Source of the DNA: Novosphingobium piscinae
GTDB lineage: Bacteria > Pseudomonadota > Alphaproteobacteria > Sphingomonadales > Sphingomonadaceae
Length of the DNA: 64,000 bases
NCBI RefSeq assembly: GCF_014230355.1
Contig: NZ_JACLAX010000013.1
Location: 1 to 64,000 of the forward strand
Reading direction: 5' to 3'
In this document: positions 25,820 through 34,829 of the stretch, in pieces
How the letters are laid out: the number at the start of each line of letters is the position of its first letter
How positions within the stretch are numbered: the first letter of the stretch is position 1
Made by a program: the position numbers and the translations under genes
Notes under the pieces: generated by a model
Database searches by the model: none
What the model was told of the DNA's origin: nothing
Seen by the model: only the letters and a program-made list of their open reading frames with translations

Positions 25820-27217
25820 TCAGTTCACGCGCCGGACCTTGCCCGCATGCTGGCCGACCGACTTGGGCCCGCGCGGACGGAACCGGCGCTTGGGTTGGCC
25901 GTCACCCTCGGCGCGGAGCGGACGCGGCTCGCCGCGTGCCTCGCCGCGCGGCTGGGCCTGACCCCGGCCGCCATCGCGCCGCGGCGGCCCGCGCCGCTCG
26001 CCGCGACCACCGCCGTGGCCCTGGGCCTCGGGCTCGGCGCGGATCGGCGTGGGCAGACTGGCAGCCTGCTTGAGAAAATCCTCGGGGAGGGGCTGCGGGG
26101 TGAGCTTCACCCCGGTCAGCTTCTCGATGTCGCGCAGGTAGGGACGCTCGTCGGGGGCAACGAAGCTCAGCGCAATCCCGTCGGCGCCGGCCCGCGCCGT
26201 GCGGCCGATGCGGTGCACATACTGCTCGGGCACGTTGGGGATCTCGAAGTTGAACACGTGGCTGACGCCGGTCACGTCGATCCCGCGCGCGGCGATGTCG
26301 GTGGCGACCAGGATCGGGGTCGAGCCCTGGCGGAAGCCCTCGAGCGCGCGGGTACGCTGCGCCTGCGACTTGTTGCCGTGGATCGCCGCGGCATTGACGC
26401 CGGCGCCGGCGAGATGGCGCACAACGCGGTCCGCGCCGTGCTTGGTGCGGGTGAAGACCAGCGCCCGGTCGATCGACTTGTCGGCCAGACCCCGGCGCAG
26501 CGTCAGCGTGAGCAACGCCTGCTTCTCGGCCTGGTTGAGGAAGGTCGCGTACTGCTCGACCCGCTCGGCGGTGGTCGACTGCGGCGCCACCTCGACCCGC
26601 ACCGGATTGTTGATGAAGCGCTTGCCGAGCTCGGCGATCGACTGCGGCATGGTGGCCGAGAAGAACAGGCTCTGGCGGTCCTTGGGCAGCAGCGCGGCGA
26701 CGCGGGTGAGCGGCTGGATGAAGCCGAGATCCATCATCTGATCGGCCTCGTCGAGCACGAAGATCTCGACATTGCGCAGGGTCAGCGCGCGCTGGTCGAT
26801 CAGATCGAGCAGACGCCCCGGGGTGGCGACGAGAATATCGGTGCCGGCCACCAGAGCCCGGGCCTGCTTGCCCACCGGCACACCGCCGAACACGCATTGC
26901 ACGCCGAGCCGGAGGTACTTGGCATAGCCACGGATGTTCTCGGCGATCTGCGCCGCCAGCTCACGGGTGGGCGACAACACCAGCATCCGGCACGAGGCCG
27001 GCTTGGTCGGCTTCAGATCGCCCGCCAGGCGGTGCAACGAGGGCAGCGAGAAGGCCGCGGTCTTGCCGGTGCCGGTCTGGGCGATGCCGAGCAGGTCACG
27101 CCCTTCGAGCAGGGCCGGGATCGCCTTCCGCTGGATCGGGGTCGGATCGGCATAGCCCTTCGCGTCAAGCGCGCGCAGGATCGGTTCGGCCAGGCCGAGG
27201 TCGGAAAAATAGGACAT
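25820..27217 (-). CDS. rhlE: DEAD-box RNA helicase, RhlE-like
   Basis: A 465-residue ATP-dependent RNA helicase. In order: Q motif (LGLAEPILRALDAKGYADPTPIQ), Walker A AQTGTGKTAAFSLP, PTRELAAQI, TPGRLLDLI, DEAD, SAT, then the second RecA domain with VFTRTKHGADR, ATDIAARGIDV and HRIGRTARAGADG. The last 75 residues are a Gly/Arg/Gln-rich basic tail ending KVRRVN, as in RhlE proteins that act on ribosome assembly or mRNA decay. The start at 27217 gives the standard N terminus. It is monocistronic by position. Confidence 0.93.
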   Translation of the reverse strand: MSYFSDLGLAEPILRALDAKGYADPTPIQRKAIPALLEGRDLLGIAQTGTGKTAAFSLPSLHRLAGDLKPTKPASCRMLVLSPTRELAAQIAENIRGYAKYLRLGVQCVFGGVPVGKQARALVAGTDILVATPGRLLDLIDQRALTLRNVEIFVLDEADQMMDLGFIQPLTRVAALLPKDRQSLFFSATMPQSIAELGKRFINNPVRVEVAPQSTTAERVEQYATFLNQAEKQALLTLTLRRGLADKSIDRALVFTRTKHGADRVVRHLAGAGVNAAAIHGNKSQAQRTRALEGFRQGSTPILVATDIAARGIDVTGVSHVFNFEIPNVPEQYVHRIGRTARAGADGIALSFVAPDERPYLRDIEKLTGVKLTPQPLPEDFLKQAASLPTPIRAEPEAQGHGGGRGERRGPPRRDGGRGQAQPRGEARGEPRPLRAEGDGQPKRRFRPRGPKSVGQHAGKVRRVN

Positions 27218-27511
27218 GGAATCAGTATGCTTTCGTTGGCGCACGCCAAGCGGGCGCGCGCGACAAGGGTTCGCGTCGGGCGACCCCTGCGTGAGTGGGA
27301 AGCTTGGTGGGCGTGGCCGTGCATCGCCGCGGAACACGCCTTGCGCTAGGTGCAGGCGGATCTCACGCTGGCGGTCGATTGCGCGGATGCCGCGCCGGCC
27401 ACGGGCAGGGTCTTACGATCGATTGCGCCAAAACGCAAGGAAATTACGCAAGCTGCCACGCGCGGCCGGCGGGGACTTGCCAAGCGGCGGCCAGCATGGT
27501 CCAGCGCGGCC

Positions 27512-27673
27512 ATGGCCGCGCCACCTTCGCCCTGCACCCGGGTCTGCCGGATCGAGTCCCGCACCGGCTGGTGCCTGGGCTGCCGCCGGACCCTCGCCGA
27601 GATCGCCGACTGGGCGATGATGACCCCGGCGCAGCAGCGCGCCCTGCTCGCCGACCTGGCACGCCGGCGCTGA
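27512..27673 (+). CDS. DUF1289 family small zinc-binding protein
   Basis: A 53-residue protein with the DUF1289 pattern: CTRVC...WCLGCRRTLAEIADWAMMTPAQQRA, where four cysteines probably bind zinc. Function is unknown; members are cytoplasmic and widespread in proteobacteria. The open frame extends to a GTG at 27350, but the extra 54 codons have lower third-position GC and no family match, so the ATG at 27512 is preferred. The 294 bases between rhlE and this gene hold the divergent promoters and no other gene that I can see. Confidence 0.82.
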   Translation: MAAPPSPCTRVCRIESRTGWCLGCRRTLAEIADWAMMTPAQQRALLADLARRR

Positions 27674-27719
27674 GTGACGGGCCCGTGCCGTCACTGGTTC
27701 AGCTTAACTGACACCGAGT

Positions 27720-28178
27720 CTAGTCGAGCGCGAGGTGGAGGAACTGGTTGTAGGGGCTTTCCTGGTAGTCGGCGAAGACCGGTCCGGTGCGGAATCCGTG
27801 CCGGCGGTAGAGCGCCAGCGCCGGATCGAATGACGGCGCAGTGCCGGTCTCGAGCATCAGCTGGCGCAGGCCGCGCGCCCGGGCCGTGGCGATGACATGA
27901 TCCAGCAGCCGCGCCGCCACGCCCTGGCGCAGATGGGCGGGATGGGTGCGCATCGACTTGATCTCGCCGCTGGTCGCATCGAACTGCTTGAGCGCCGCAA
28001 TCCCCAGCGCCCGGCCGTCGCGCCAGGCGGTCCATACCGTGATTCCGGGCTGCCGCAGCCCGCCCAGATCGAGCACATAGGCATGTTCGGCCGGGGTCCC
28101 GCCCAGCATGCCCTCGCGATGGAGGCGCAGCAGCTCGAGGGTCTGCGGATCGGTCAGGTCGTCTTCGCGGATATCCAT
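27720..28178 (-). CDS. GNAT family N-acetyltransferase
   Basis: A 152-residue acetyltransferase that should move the acetyl group of acetyl-CoA to an amine. The acetyl-CoA loop is in MRTHPAHLRQGVAARLLDHV, and the later motif in TGTAPSFDPALALYRRHGF. The pattern SGEIKSMRTHPAHLRQGVA is that of the PhnO/YsnE-like group. The substrate is unknown. The start at 28178 gives a normal beginning (MDIREDDLTDPQTLELL). It follows mmcB on the same strand, 84 bases away, and may be cotranscribed. Confidence 0.88.
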   Translation of the reverse strand: MDIREDDLTDPQTLELLRLHREGMLGGTPAEHAYVLDLGGLRQPGITVWTAWRDGRALGIAALKQFDATSGEIKSMRTHPAHLRQGVAARLLDHVIATARARGLRQLMLETGTAPSFDPALALYRRHGFRTGPVFADYQESPYNQFLHLALD

Positions 28179-28262
28179 GGCGGGGCGGTCCGTGGTGGCG
28201 GCTCCGTCCGATGTGCCCGCCCTGCTGCGGCCGGGCAAGGCCCGTCGGGGCAATCGGCCGGG

Positions 28263-28793
28263 CTAGAGCCCGGCGACGAACCCGGCGCAGTGCGGATCGG
28301 CCGCGACCACCTGGCGGCGCAGCGCGGCGCGGGCCAGCCGCTCAACCTCGGCCTTGCGCCGGGCCGCCGCCAGCGGGCGCATCGGCGCCGGCCGCAGGAT
28401 CTCGGCGTCGTAGCCATCGGCCACGATCAGCCCGCACTCTGTGGGACGGAAGGCCGGCCCTTCCATGCAGGCGCGGTCGAGCGCGGGATGGAGCGCCCAG
28501 AAGAAGCGGTCGCAGTGGTCGAGATAGTCGGTCCACTTGCCGTCGCCCAACAGATCGGCCCGGCTCACCTTGATCTCGACGATGATCACCTGGCCCTTGG
28601 CATCGATCCCCATCAGATCGGCGCGTCGGCCCGAGCGCAGGGGCATCTCGGCAAGGCACCAGATATCGTTGCGCGCGAACAGCCGGCAGACCCCGCGTGC
28701 GACCGCGGCCGCGCTCCGCGCCGCGGTATCCAGACCGCAGGGGACCGCGGCGGCAGGGTCGGGAAAAGAGGACGGGGCGAGCGACGAATCCAT
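28263..28793 (-). CDS. mmcB: MmcB family DNA repair protein
   Basis: A 176-residue protein of the MmcB family (PF06319), a nuclease-like fold with the core LAEMPLRSGRRADLMGIDAK-type pattern and VIIVEIKVSRADLLGDGKW, where Asp, Glu and Lys resemble a PD-(D/E)xK active site. In Caulobacter mmcB is induced by DNA damage under LexA control; its exact activity is not established. The upstream SOS box supports the same regulation here. The ATG lies 12 bases downstream of the box, so LexA would cover the start of the transcript. The GNAT gene follows. Confidence 0.9.
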   Translation of the reverse strand: MDSSLAPSSFPDPAAAVPCGLDTAARSAAAVARGVCRLFARNDIWCLAEMPLRSGRRADLMGIDAKGQVIIVEIKVSRADLLGDGKWTDYLDHCDRFFWALHPALDRACMEGPAFRPTECGLIVADGYDAEILRPAPMRPLAAARRKAEVERLARAALRRQVVAADPHCAGFVAGL

Positions 28794-28805
28794 CGCCGTA
28801 CACTA

Positions 28806-28820
28806 GAACATAATGCGAAC
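28806..28820 (-). promoter_or_regulatory. LexA (SOS) box upstream of mmcB
   Basis: GAAC-ATAATGC-GAAC, which on the minus strand reads GTTC-N7-GTTC, is an exact match to the alphaproteobacterial LexA operator. It lies in the 43-base gap between the gene at 28837 and mmcB, 12 bases before the mmcB start codon. Both the sequence and the identity of the downstream gene support it. Confidence 0.9.
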
Positions 28821-28836
28821 TTTGCAAGGCACCGCG

Positions 28837-29196
28837 CTAGTGCGGCGGGACGAGCGCGAGCAAGGCCGCCCGCGCCGCGAGGAACTCCTGCCACAGCGCC
28901 TGTGCTGCGGGGCGCACCTCAGCGCCGCGCGCCCGGGCCACCAGCAGGGCACGAATCCCACCCTCGAGGATCGCGGCGGTATCGGCCAGTCCGCGCCCGA
29001 TCAGCGCCAGCCGCCAGCCGTTGGCCAGGCCGAGTGATTCGGTGCCGTCATCCGCTTGCGGCGCGGCCGCAGCCGCCGGTTCGCCGGCGAGATTCGCCAC
29101 AAGCCCAGCCGCCTCGTGCAGCGCGCGCCACTGCACCAGCAGCGCCTCGGCGCGCGGGCTGGCCGAAGGGGTGGGCGGAACGGCGAGCGTGGTCAT
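28837..29196 (-). CDS. Hypothetical Ala-rich protein
   Basis: A 119-residue, Ala/Leu-rich, probably all-helical soluble protein. I recognise no domain. Seen: a Pro/Ser-rich start (TTLAVPPTPSASPRAEALLV), a helical segment around LVQWRALHEAAGLVANLAGE, and the C-terminal ARARGAEVRPAAQALWQEFL. The ATG at 29196 is preferred to a TTG three codons earlier. It is upstream of mmcB on the same strand, but the SOS box lies between them, so they are probably separate transcription units. Confidence 0.65.
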   Translation of the reverse strand: MTTLAVPPTPSASPRAEALLVQWRALHEAAGLVANLAGEPAAAAAPQADDGTESLGLANGWRLALIGRGLADTAAILEGGIRALLVARARGAEVRPAAQALWQEFLAARAALLALVPPH

Positions 29197-29295
29197 GCGG
29201 ACCAAGCTAGTCGCGAGCCCTTGCGAAATGGCTAAACCTGGTCTGCGAATTCACGCTGGCGCGCCCGTCCTGCCTCTGCTAGTCGCGCCGCTCAC

Positions 29296-29372
<77 letters not shown>

Positions 29373-29541
29373 GCACAAGCTTTGCGGCGGGCGCCCATCG
29401 GGCTCGCTGGTGGAACCGCTCAGTCGGCAGCGTGCCAGCACCATGCGCTTGGCCGGCTCTGGCCATTCGGCCGCCACCGCGGCGTGAAGCGATTCGGTTC
29501 CGCGCCGCGTTCGGATCGGCACCGGCGCCGCAGCGCCGCCC

Positions 29542-30789
29542 TCACTTGGGGACCAGGCGATAGAGTCCGCCGGGATCGGCATCGGCGATGGCCCAGAGCG
29601 CGCCATCCGGGGCCTGTGCCACATCGCGGACGCGGAAGCCGAGATCGTAGCGCGCGGCGACGCGCGCGCCGCCCTGGCTATCGAACACGATCCGTTCGAT
29701 CCCCTTGCTCGCCAGCCCACCGACCAGCGCCTGCCCCCGCCAGTCCGGAAACTGCACGCCGCTGTAGAACATGAGGTTGCCCGGGCCGATCACCGGAGTC
29801 CATTGCACCACCGGGGCGGTCAGGTCGGGCCGCGTCGCGGGCCTGGGGATCGGCACGCGATTGTAGTTGTCGCCGAACGAGACCAGCGGCCAGCCGTAGT
29901 TGCGCCCGGGCTCGATCAGGTTGAGCTCGTCGCCGCCGCGGGGCCCATGTTCCAGCTCCCACAGCCGCCCGTCGGGGCCAAATGCCAGGCCATAGGGCGT
30001 CCTGAACCCGGTCGCCCAGGTTTCGGACGGGGTCTGGTTCGCACCGGGCCAGCTGAATTGCTGGACCACCGGCGCGGTCTTGGCGACCTCCGTATCGCGC
30101 GGCGGATCGATCAGCGGCGCGGTCGCCGCGCCGGTCCGGCCCGCCCGCGGGTTGCCCGGCGCGGGTCGTCCGTCCAGCGTTAGCCGCAGGATCTTGCCCT
30201 GCGGAAGATCGGGGTCCTGCGCCGGGGTCATGCGCTGGCGATCCCCGACCGTCAGGAACAGGGTCTTGTGGTCGGGCGAGAACGCCAGCGCGCCGCCGAA
30301 CTGCCCGCCCTTGCCCTTGGGCCATTCGCGCCAGATGACCCTGAGGTCGTTGAGCCGCGATCCATCGGCGGCGAGCCTGGCCAGCGCAAGGGCCAGCCCC
30401 GAACCGGTCCCGCCCGGTTCGGCATAGGTCAGGTAAACCCGCCGGTCGCGCGCGAAGGTGGGCGCCACGTAGACCCCAAGCAGGCCACCCTGCCCGGCAT
30501 AGACCACGGGCGGGATGCCTGCGACAGGCTGCTTCGCACCGCCTTGTGTGACGAGCCAGACCTTGCCGGGCTTTTCGGTCAGGAGCATGCGGCCATCGGG
30601 CAGAAAGGCGATGCGCCAGGGATACTGGAAATCGGCGACCTTGGTGACCGCGAACGGCGCAGGGTCGGCTGGCGCATCGTCGCGTGCCTCGGCGCAGCCC
30701 GGCAACAGCAGGGCGAGCAGCACTGGCGCCAACAGCGAGCGGCCGACAGCCCGGGTCACGGACACTTTCGCACGAACGGAAACGGACAC
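29542..30789 (-). CDS. PQQ-dependent sugar dehydrogenase, lipoprotein
   Basis: A 415-residue six-bladed propeller enzyme of the glucose/sorbosone dehydrogenase family (PF07995, like YliI/Asd), which oxidises aldose sugars using PQQ. The N terminus is a lipoprotein signal (LLALLLPGC, Cys at about residue 25), so it is anchored in the periplasm. Family patterns include YPWRIAFLPDGRMLLTEKPG, GLLGVYVAPTFARDRRVYLTY, FRTPYGLAFGPDGRLWELEHGPRGGDE and NLIEPGRNYGWP. Translation starts at a GTG six bases after AAGGAG; the first ATG-like start upstream would add 30 residues of non-signal sequence. PQQ synthesis genes are not in the window. The tRNA-Arg gene lies downstream. Confidence 0.9.
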   Translation of the reverse strand: MSVSVRAKVSVTRAVGRSLLAPVLLALLLPGCAEARDDAPADPAPFAVTKVADFQYPWRIAFLPDGRMLLTEKPGKVWLVTQGGAKQPVAGIPPVVYAGQGGLLGVYVAPTFARDRRVYLTYAEPGGTGSGLALALARLAADGSRLNDLRVIWREWPKGKGGQFGGALAFSPDHKTLFLTVGDRQRMTPAQDPDLPQGKILRLTLDGRPAPGNPRAGRTGAATAPLIDPPRDTEVAKTAPVVQQFSWPGANQTPSETWATGFRTPYGLAFGPDGRLWELEHGPRGGDELNLIEPGRNYGWPLVSFGDNYNRVPIPRPATRPDLTAPVVQWTPVIGPGNLMFYSGVQFPDWRGQALVGGLASKGIERIVFDSQGGARVAARYDLGFRVRDVAQAPDGALWAIADADPGGLYRLVPK

Positions 30790-31107
30790 TTGCGACTCCT
30801 TGCAGCCAAATCCCGCGGCGCGGCAGAGTACCGCGAAACAACAGCGGAGTCCCGGACCTTCCGGGCGATAGACGGGCAAAACATGGCCTGGTCCTCAAGG
30901 GGGCGACCGTCCGATGCGCTGGATGCCCGCGAGCGGATCGGTCGCCACGGCCCCATCCCTGAACGTCAGCGGTGCGGCGGGCGCTGCCGCTTCCCGAAAG
31001 ATCACGCGGGGACATTGGCATTGCCGGGCGCAGCGTGGCGCGGCAAGATCCGGATCGGGCGGCGGACCATCGGGCCGGCGCACCGCCCGTTCTCAAGGGA
31101 CACGGCC
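30790..31107. other. Intergenic region without a recognised gene
   Basis: This 318-base gap separates the divergent PQQ dehydrogenase and NnrU genes, and so should carry both promoters. Open frames here are short and have no recognisable family content or good ribosome site, apart from AAGGAG belonging to the dehydrogenase. No clear promoter or hairpin was seen. Confidence 0.6.
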
Positions 31108-31794
31108 ATGACGCCTCTGCTCGAACTGATCGTCGCAGCGACCGCCTTTGTCGGCACCCACGTCCTGCTGTCGCATCCGCTGCGCGCGCCGCTGGTCGCG
31201 CGGCTGGGCGAAAAGGGGTTTTCGGCAGTCTATGCCGTGATCGCGCTGGCGACCATGGCGTGGATGACGGAAGCCTTCCGCGCGGTGCCGGCCGGCGCGG
31301 TTCCGCTATGGGACGGCAGCGGCGCCGCGGTCTGGACGGTGGCCAGCCTGCTCACCCTGCTCGCCGCAGTGCTGCTGATCGGCTCGCTGCGCGGCAATCC
31401 CGCCCTGCCCGACCCGCGCGCCGCGCAGCACGCCGCCGCGCCGGTACAGGGGGTGTTCCACGTGACGCGCCACCCGATGATGTGGGGCTTCGGGCTGTGG
31501 GCGCTGGCTCATGCCCTTGTGGCCGGAACGCCGCGGGTGCTGGTGCTGACCGCGGCCATCGCCTTGCTGGCGCTGGGCGGCGCGGCCTTGCAGGACGGCA
31601 AGAAGGCCGCGCAACTGGGGGCGGACTGGCAGGCCTGGGCGGGGCGCACCAGCTACTGGCCGCGCCCCGCCGGACTGGCCCGCGCCGGGCTCGGCACCTG
31701 GCTGGGCGGCACGGTGCTGTGGCTGGTGGCGACCTGGGGCCACATTCCCCTGGCCTATGTGCCGGCCGGGCCCTGGCGCTGGATCGCTGGCTGA
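31108..31794 (+). CDS. NnrU family membrane protein
   Basis: A 228-residue integral membrane protein of the NnrU family (PF07298), with about five hydrophobic segments and the family patterns GTHVLLSHPLRAPLVARLGEK near the start, GVFHVTRHPMMWGFGLWALAH in the middle and DGKKAAQLGADWQAWAGRTS later. NnrU was named for nitrite/NO reduction in Rhodobacter and is related to isoprenylcysteine methyltransferase-like folds; its role outside denitrifiers is unclear. No nitrogen-oxide genes are in this window. The ATG at 31108 gives the standard start; an asparaginase-like gene follows 43 bases later. Confidence 0.88.
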   Translation: MTPLLELIVAATAFVGTHVLLSHPLRAPLVARLGEKGFSAVYAVIALATMAWMTEAFRAVPAGAVPLWDGSGAAVWTVASLLTLLAAVLLIGSLRGNPALPDPRAAQHAAAPVQGVFHVTRHPMMWGFGLWALAHALVAGTPRVLVLTAAIALLALGGAALQDGKKAAQLGADWQAWAGRTSYWPRPAGLARAGLGTWLGGTVLWLVATWGHIPLAYVPAGPWRWIAG

Positions 31795-31837
31795 TCCCCG
31801 CTTGCCGCGCCGCCCGGCACCGGGCAAGGAGACCGGC

Positions 31838-32332
31838 ATGAGCACCAGTCCGACCCTCGTCCTCACCACCGGCGGCACGATCGACAAGGCCTATTTCGAC
31901 GCGCTGAGCGAATACCGCATCGAGGAAAGCGCGGTGCCCGCGCTGCTGGCCCGGGCCCGGGTGACCGCCCCGTTCCGCGTCACCGAACTGATGCGCAAGG
32001 ACAGCCTCGAACTGACCGATGCCGACCGCGCGCTGATCGTCGCCGCGTTGCGCGAGGCCCCCGAGACGCGGATCGTCGTCACCCACGGGACCGACACGAT
32101 GACCGAGACCGCTCGCGCCATCGCCGCCGGCGTCGCGGGCAAGACCATAGTGCTGACCGGCGCGCTCGCGCCCGCGCGGTTCGCCGAGAGCGATGCCGCC
32201 TTCAACCTCGGCATGGCCTTCGCCGCCGCGCAGGTGGCACCGCCGGGGGTGTGGATCGCGATGAGCGGCCAGGTGTTCGACGGCCTCAAGGTGCGCAAGG
32301 ACCGCGCCGCCGGGCGCTTCGTCCCCGTCTGA
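31838..32332 (+). CDS. Single-domain asparaginase-like protein
   Basis: A 164-residue protein equal to only the N-terminal domain of type I/II L-asparaginases (full enzymes are 320-350 residues). Both active-site motifs survive: TTGGTIDKAY (nucleophile Thr) and VVTHGTDTM (Thr/Asp/Met). It also has LTGALAPARF and SDAAFNLGMAFA. The C-terminal domain, which completes the active site of a neighbouring subunit in full-length enzymes, is missing; there is no sign of its remains after the stop. Short homologues exist in alphaproteobacteria, so it may be an intact short form of unknown activity. The ATG follows AAGGA (31826-31830). Confidence 0.85.
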   Translation: MSTSPTLVLTTGGTIDKAYFDALSEYRIEESAVPALLARARVTAPFRVTELMRKDSLELTDADRALIVAALREAPETRIVVTHGTDTMTETARAIAAGVAGKTIVLTGALAPARFAESDAAFNLGMAFAAAQVAPPGVWIAMSGQVFDGLKVRKDRAAGRFVPV

Positions 32333-32431
32333 ATCGCCGCGCTGGACCCGGCCTCCCGGCACCGGGACGACTTGGCCGGAATCTTGCTTACCCGCTTGAA
32401 GTGCCTGGACGCGCGGCCTAAACCGGCAGCG

Positions 32432-33232
32432 ATGAGCGATACCCTGCCCGCTGCCACGGCCGACCGGCCGGCGCCCTCCGCCTCGACCAGCGCGGTCCAG
32501 CCGATCCCGCAGGGCGGGCTCGAGGTGGTCTCGATCGCGAAGAGCTACGACAAGCGCGCGGTCCTGACCGACATCTCGCTGTCGGTCGGCAAGGGCGAGG
32601 TGCTTGGCCTGCTTGGTCCGAACGGTGCCGGCAAGACCACCTGCTTCTATTCGATCATGGGGCTGGTCCGGCCCGATTCCGGCCGCATCCTGATGGACGG
32701 GATCGACGTCACCAACCTGCCGATGTACCGCCGTGCGGTGCTCGGCCTGGGCTACCTGCCCCAGGAGACCTCGATCTTCCGTGGCATGACGGTGGAACAG
32801 AACATCGCCTGCGTGCTCGAACTGAACGAGCCCGACGAAGCGGTGCGCGCCAGCGAGCTGGAACGCCTGCTCGACGAATTCGGCCTCACCCGGCTGCGCG
32901 GCTCGGCCGCCATGGCGCTGTCGGGCGGCGAGCGGCGGCGCTGCGAGATCGCGCGGGCGCTGGCCGCCAAGCCCTCGATCATGCTGCTCGACGAGCCCTT
33001 TGCCGGGATCGATCCGCTGTCGATCAGCGACATCCGCGAGCTGGTCAAGGATCTCAAGCAACGCGGCATCGGCGTGCTGATCACTGACCACAACGTGCGC
33101 GAGACGCTCGATATCGTCGATCGGGCCTGCATCATCTACGGCGGCCAGGTGCTGTTTGCGGGCAGCCCCGAGGCGCTTGTCGCCGACGAGAACGTCCGCC
33201 GGCTCTACCTGGGCGAGAGCTTCACGCTATGA
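32432..33232 (+). CDS. lptB: LPS export ABC transporter ATP-binding protein
   Basis: The 266-residue ATPase that powers LptB2FG, pulling lipopolysaccharide from the inner membrane toward the outer surface. Motifs: Walker A GPNGAGKTT (62-70), Q loop YLPQETSIFRGMTVEQNI, signature LSGGERRR, Walker B IMLLDEPFAGIDP and the switch His in ITDHNVRETLDIVDRA. A Pro/Ala/Ser-rich extension of about 28 residues precedes the domain. In many proteobacteria lptC and lptA lie just upstream of lptB; here they do not, and the asparaginase-like and NnrU genes take that place. rpoN follows, as usual. Confidence 0.95.
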   Translation: MSDTLPAATADRPAPSASTSAVQPIPQGGLEVVSIAKSYDKRAVLTDISLSVGKGEVLGLLGPNGAGKTTCFYSIMGLVRPDSGRILMDGIDVTNLPMYRRAVLGLGYLPQETSIFRGMTVEQNIACVLELNEPDEAVRASELERLLDEFGLTRLRGSAAMALSGGERRRCEIARALAAKPSIMLLDEPFAGIDPLSISDIRELVKDLKQRGIGVLITDHNVRETLDIVDRACIIYGGQVLFAGSPEALVADENVRRLYLGESFTL

Positions 33233-33296
33233 CGGCTTGCTCCGGACCGGGCCGCCCCCCGGTCCCAGTCCGGCCCCGATCGTCCGACAGCTGACC

Positions 33297-34799
33297 ATGG
33301 GCCTGGGTCCCCGCCTTGACCTGCGCCAGTCGCAGTCGCTGGTGATGACGCCGCAGCTGCAGCAGGCGATCAAGCTGCTGGCGCTGTCAAACCTCGAGAT
33401 CGAGACCTTCATCGGCGAGGCGATCGAGGCCAATCCGCTGCTCGAGCTGGGCTCGGCCGCTCCCGAGGCCGTGCCGGTCGAAACCGAGGACCTGCGCCGC
33501 ACCACGCTTGAATCCTCGCCGGTCGACCAGCTGATCGGCGAGGGCCGGGCAGATGACGACCGGCCACTCGACATCGATCCGGCCGCGCTCGACCGGGATC
33601 GCGACACCGGTGACGGCCAGGCCGACTGGCTGGGCGAGGCCCGCGGTCCGGGCTCGGGCGAGGGCCTCGACATTGCCGAGCGCGGCAGCGGCGAGGAGAC
33701 GCTGGCAGAGCATCTCCATGCCCAGGTCGGCCCGGTGGCGCGCGATCCAGCCCATGCCTTCGTGGCTCATGCGCTGATCGATCAGCTCGACGAGGCGGGT
33801 TATCTGACCGTCCCGCTGGCCGAGGTGGCCGGCGATCTCGGCGTGTCGCTGGCCGAGGCCGAGGCCGGGCTGGCGGTGGTCCAGTCGCTCGATCCGACCG
33901 GGGTCGGGGCACGCCATCTGGGCGAATGCCTGGCGCTGCAGGCGCGCGAGGCCGACCGCTACGATCCCTGCATGGCCCGGCTGCTCGACAATCTCGAGCT
34001 GCTCGGGCGCGGCGAGCTGGCGCGGCTCAAGCGCATGTGCGGGGTGGACGACGAGGATTTCGCCGACATGCTGGCCGAGCTGCGGGGCTACGATCCCAAG
34101 CCCGGGCTGCGCTTCGCCAGTGGCGGCGGCGAAACGGTCGTGCCCGACGTGCTGGTGCGGGCCCGGACCGATCCGCAGGGCCGCTTCCAGGGCTGGGACA
34201 TCGCGCTCAACCAGGCGACCCTGCCGCGGCTGGTGATCAACCGCAGCTACTATGTCGAACTGCGCGGCTCCTGCGGCGACAAGGCCTCGCGCGGGTGGCT
34301 GTCCGAGAAGCTGGCCGACGCGAACTGGCTGGTGAAGGCCCTCGACCAGCGCCAGAAGACCATCCTCAAGGTGGCGGCCGAGATCGTCACCCAGCAGGAC
34401 GGGTTCTTCCGCCACGGCGTGGCGCATCTCAAGCCGCTGACCCTGCGCACCGTGGCCGAGGCAATCGGCATGCACGAATCCACCGTGAGCCGGGTAACCT
34501 CGAACAAGTACCTGAACTGCGCGCGCGGTACTTACGAGCTGAAGTACTTCTTCACCTCGGGCGTGGCCTCGGCGGACGGCGAGGGCGCGGTCTCGGCCGA
34601 GGCAGTAAAGGCAGCGATCCGCCAGCTGATCGAAGCCGAGGACCCCAAGGCGATCCTGTCGGACGATACCCTGGTCGACCTGCTCAAGGAGAAGGGCTTC
34701 GACCTCGCGCGGCGCACTGTCGCCAAGTACCGCGAGGCGATCGGGCTGGGCAGTTCGGTGCAGCGGCGGCGGCAGAAAGCCCTGGCCGGGATGCGCTGA
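33297..34799 (+). CDS. rpoN: RNA polymerase sigma-54 factor
   Basis: Sigma-54 (500 residues) directs RNA polymerase to -24/-12 promoters that need AAA+ activators, often for nitrogen, motility or envelope genes. Region I is present (LDLRQSQSLVMTPQLQQAIKLL), an acidic region II follows, then the core-binding and helix-turn-helix region (LRTVAEAIGMHESTVSRVT) and the RpoN box ARRTVAKYRE near the C terminus. The ATG at 33297 gives the standard MGLGPRLDLRQSQ start. It lies 64 bases after lptB. hpf and ptsN, which often follow rpoN, are instead 26 kb away on the other strand. Confidence 0.97.
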   Translation: MGLGPRLDLRQSQSLVMTPQLQQAIKLLALSNLEIETFIGEAIEANPLLELGSAAPEAVPVETEDLRRTTLESSPVDQLIGEGRADDDRPLDIDPAALDRDRDTGDGQADWLGEARGPGSGEGLDIAERGSGEETLAEHLHAQVGPVARDPAHAFVAHALIDQLDEAGYLTVPLAEVAGDLGVSLAEAEAGLAVVQSLDPTGVGARHLGECLALQAREADRYDPCMARLLDNLELLGRGELARLKRMCGVDDEDFADMLAELRGYDPKPGLRFASGGGETVVPDVLVRARTDPQGRFQGWDIALNQATLPRLVINRSYYVELRGSCGDKASRGWLSEKLADANWLVKALDQRQKTILKVAAEIVTQQDGFFRHGVAHLKPLTLRTVAEAIGMHESTVSRVTSNKYLNCARGTYELKYFFTSGVASADGEGAVSAEAVKAAIRQLIEAEDPKAILSDDTLVDLLKEKGFDLARRTVAKYREAIGLGSSVQRRRQKALAGMR

Positions 34800-34829
34800 G
34801 CCGACCCGGGCCCGGCCGCGCCCGCGACG

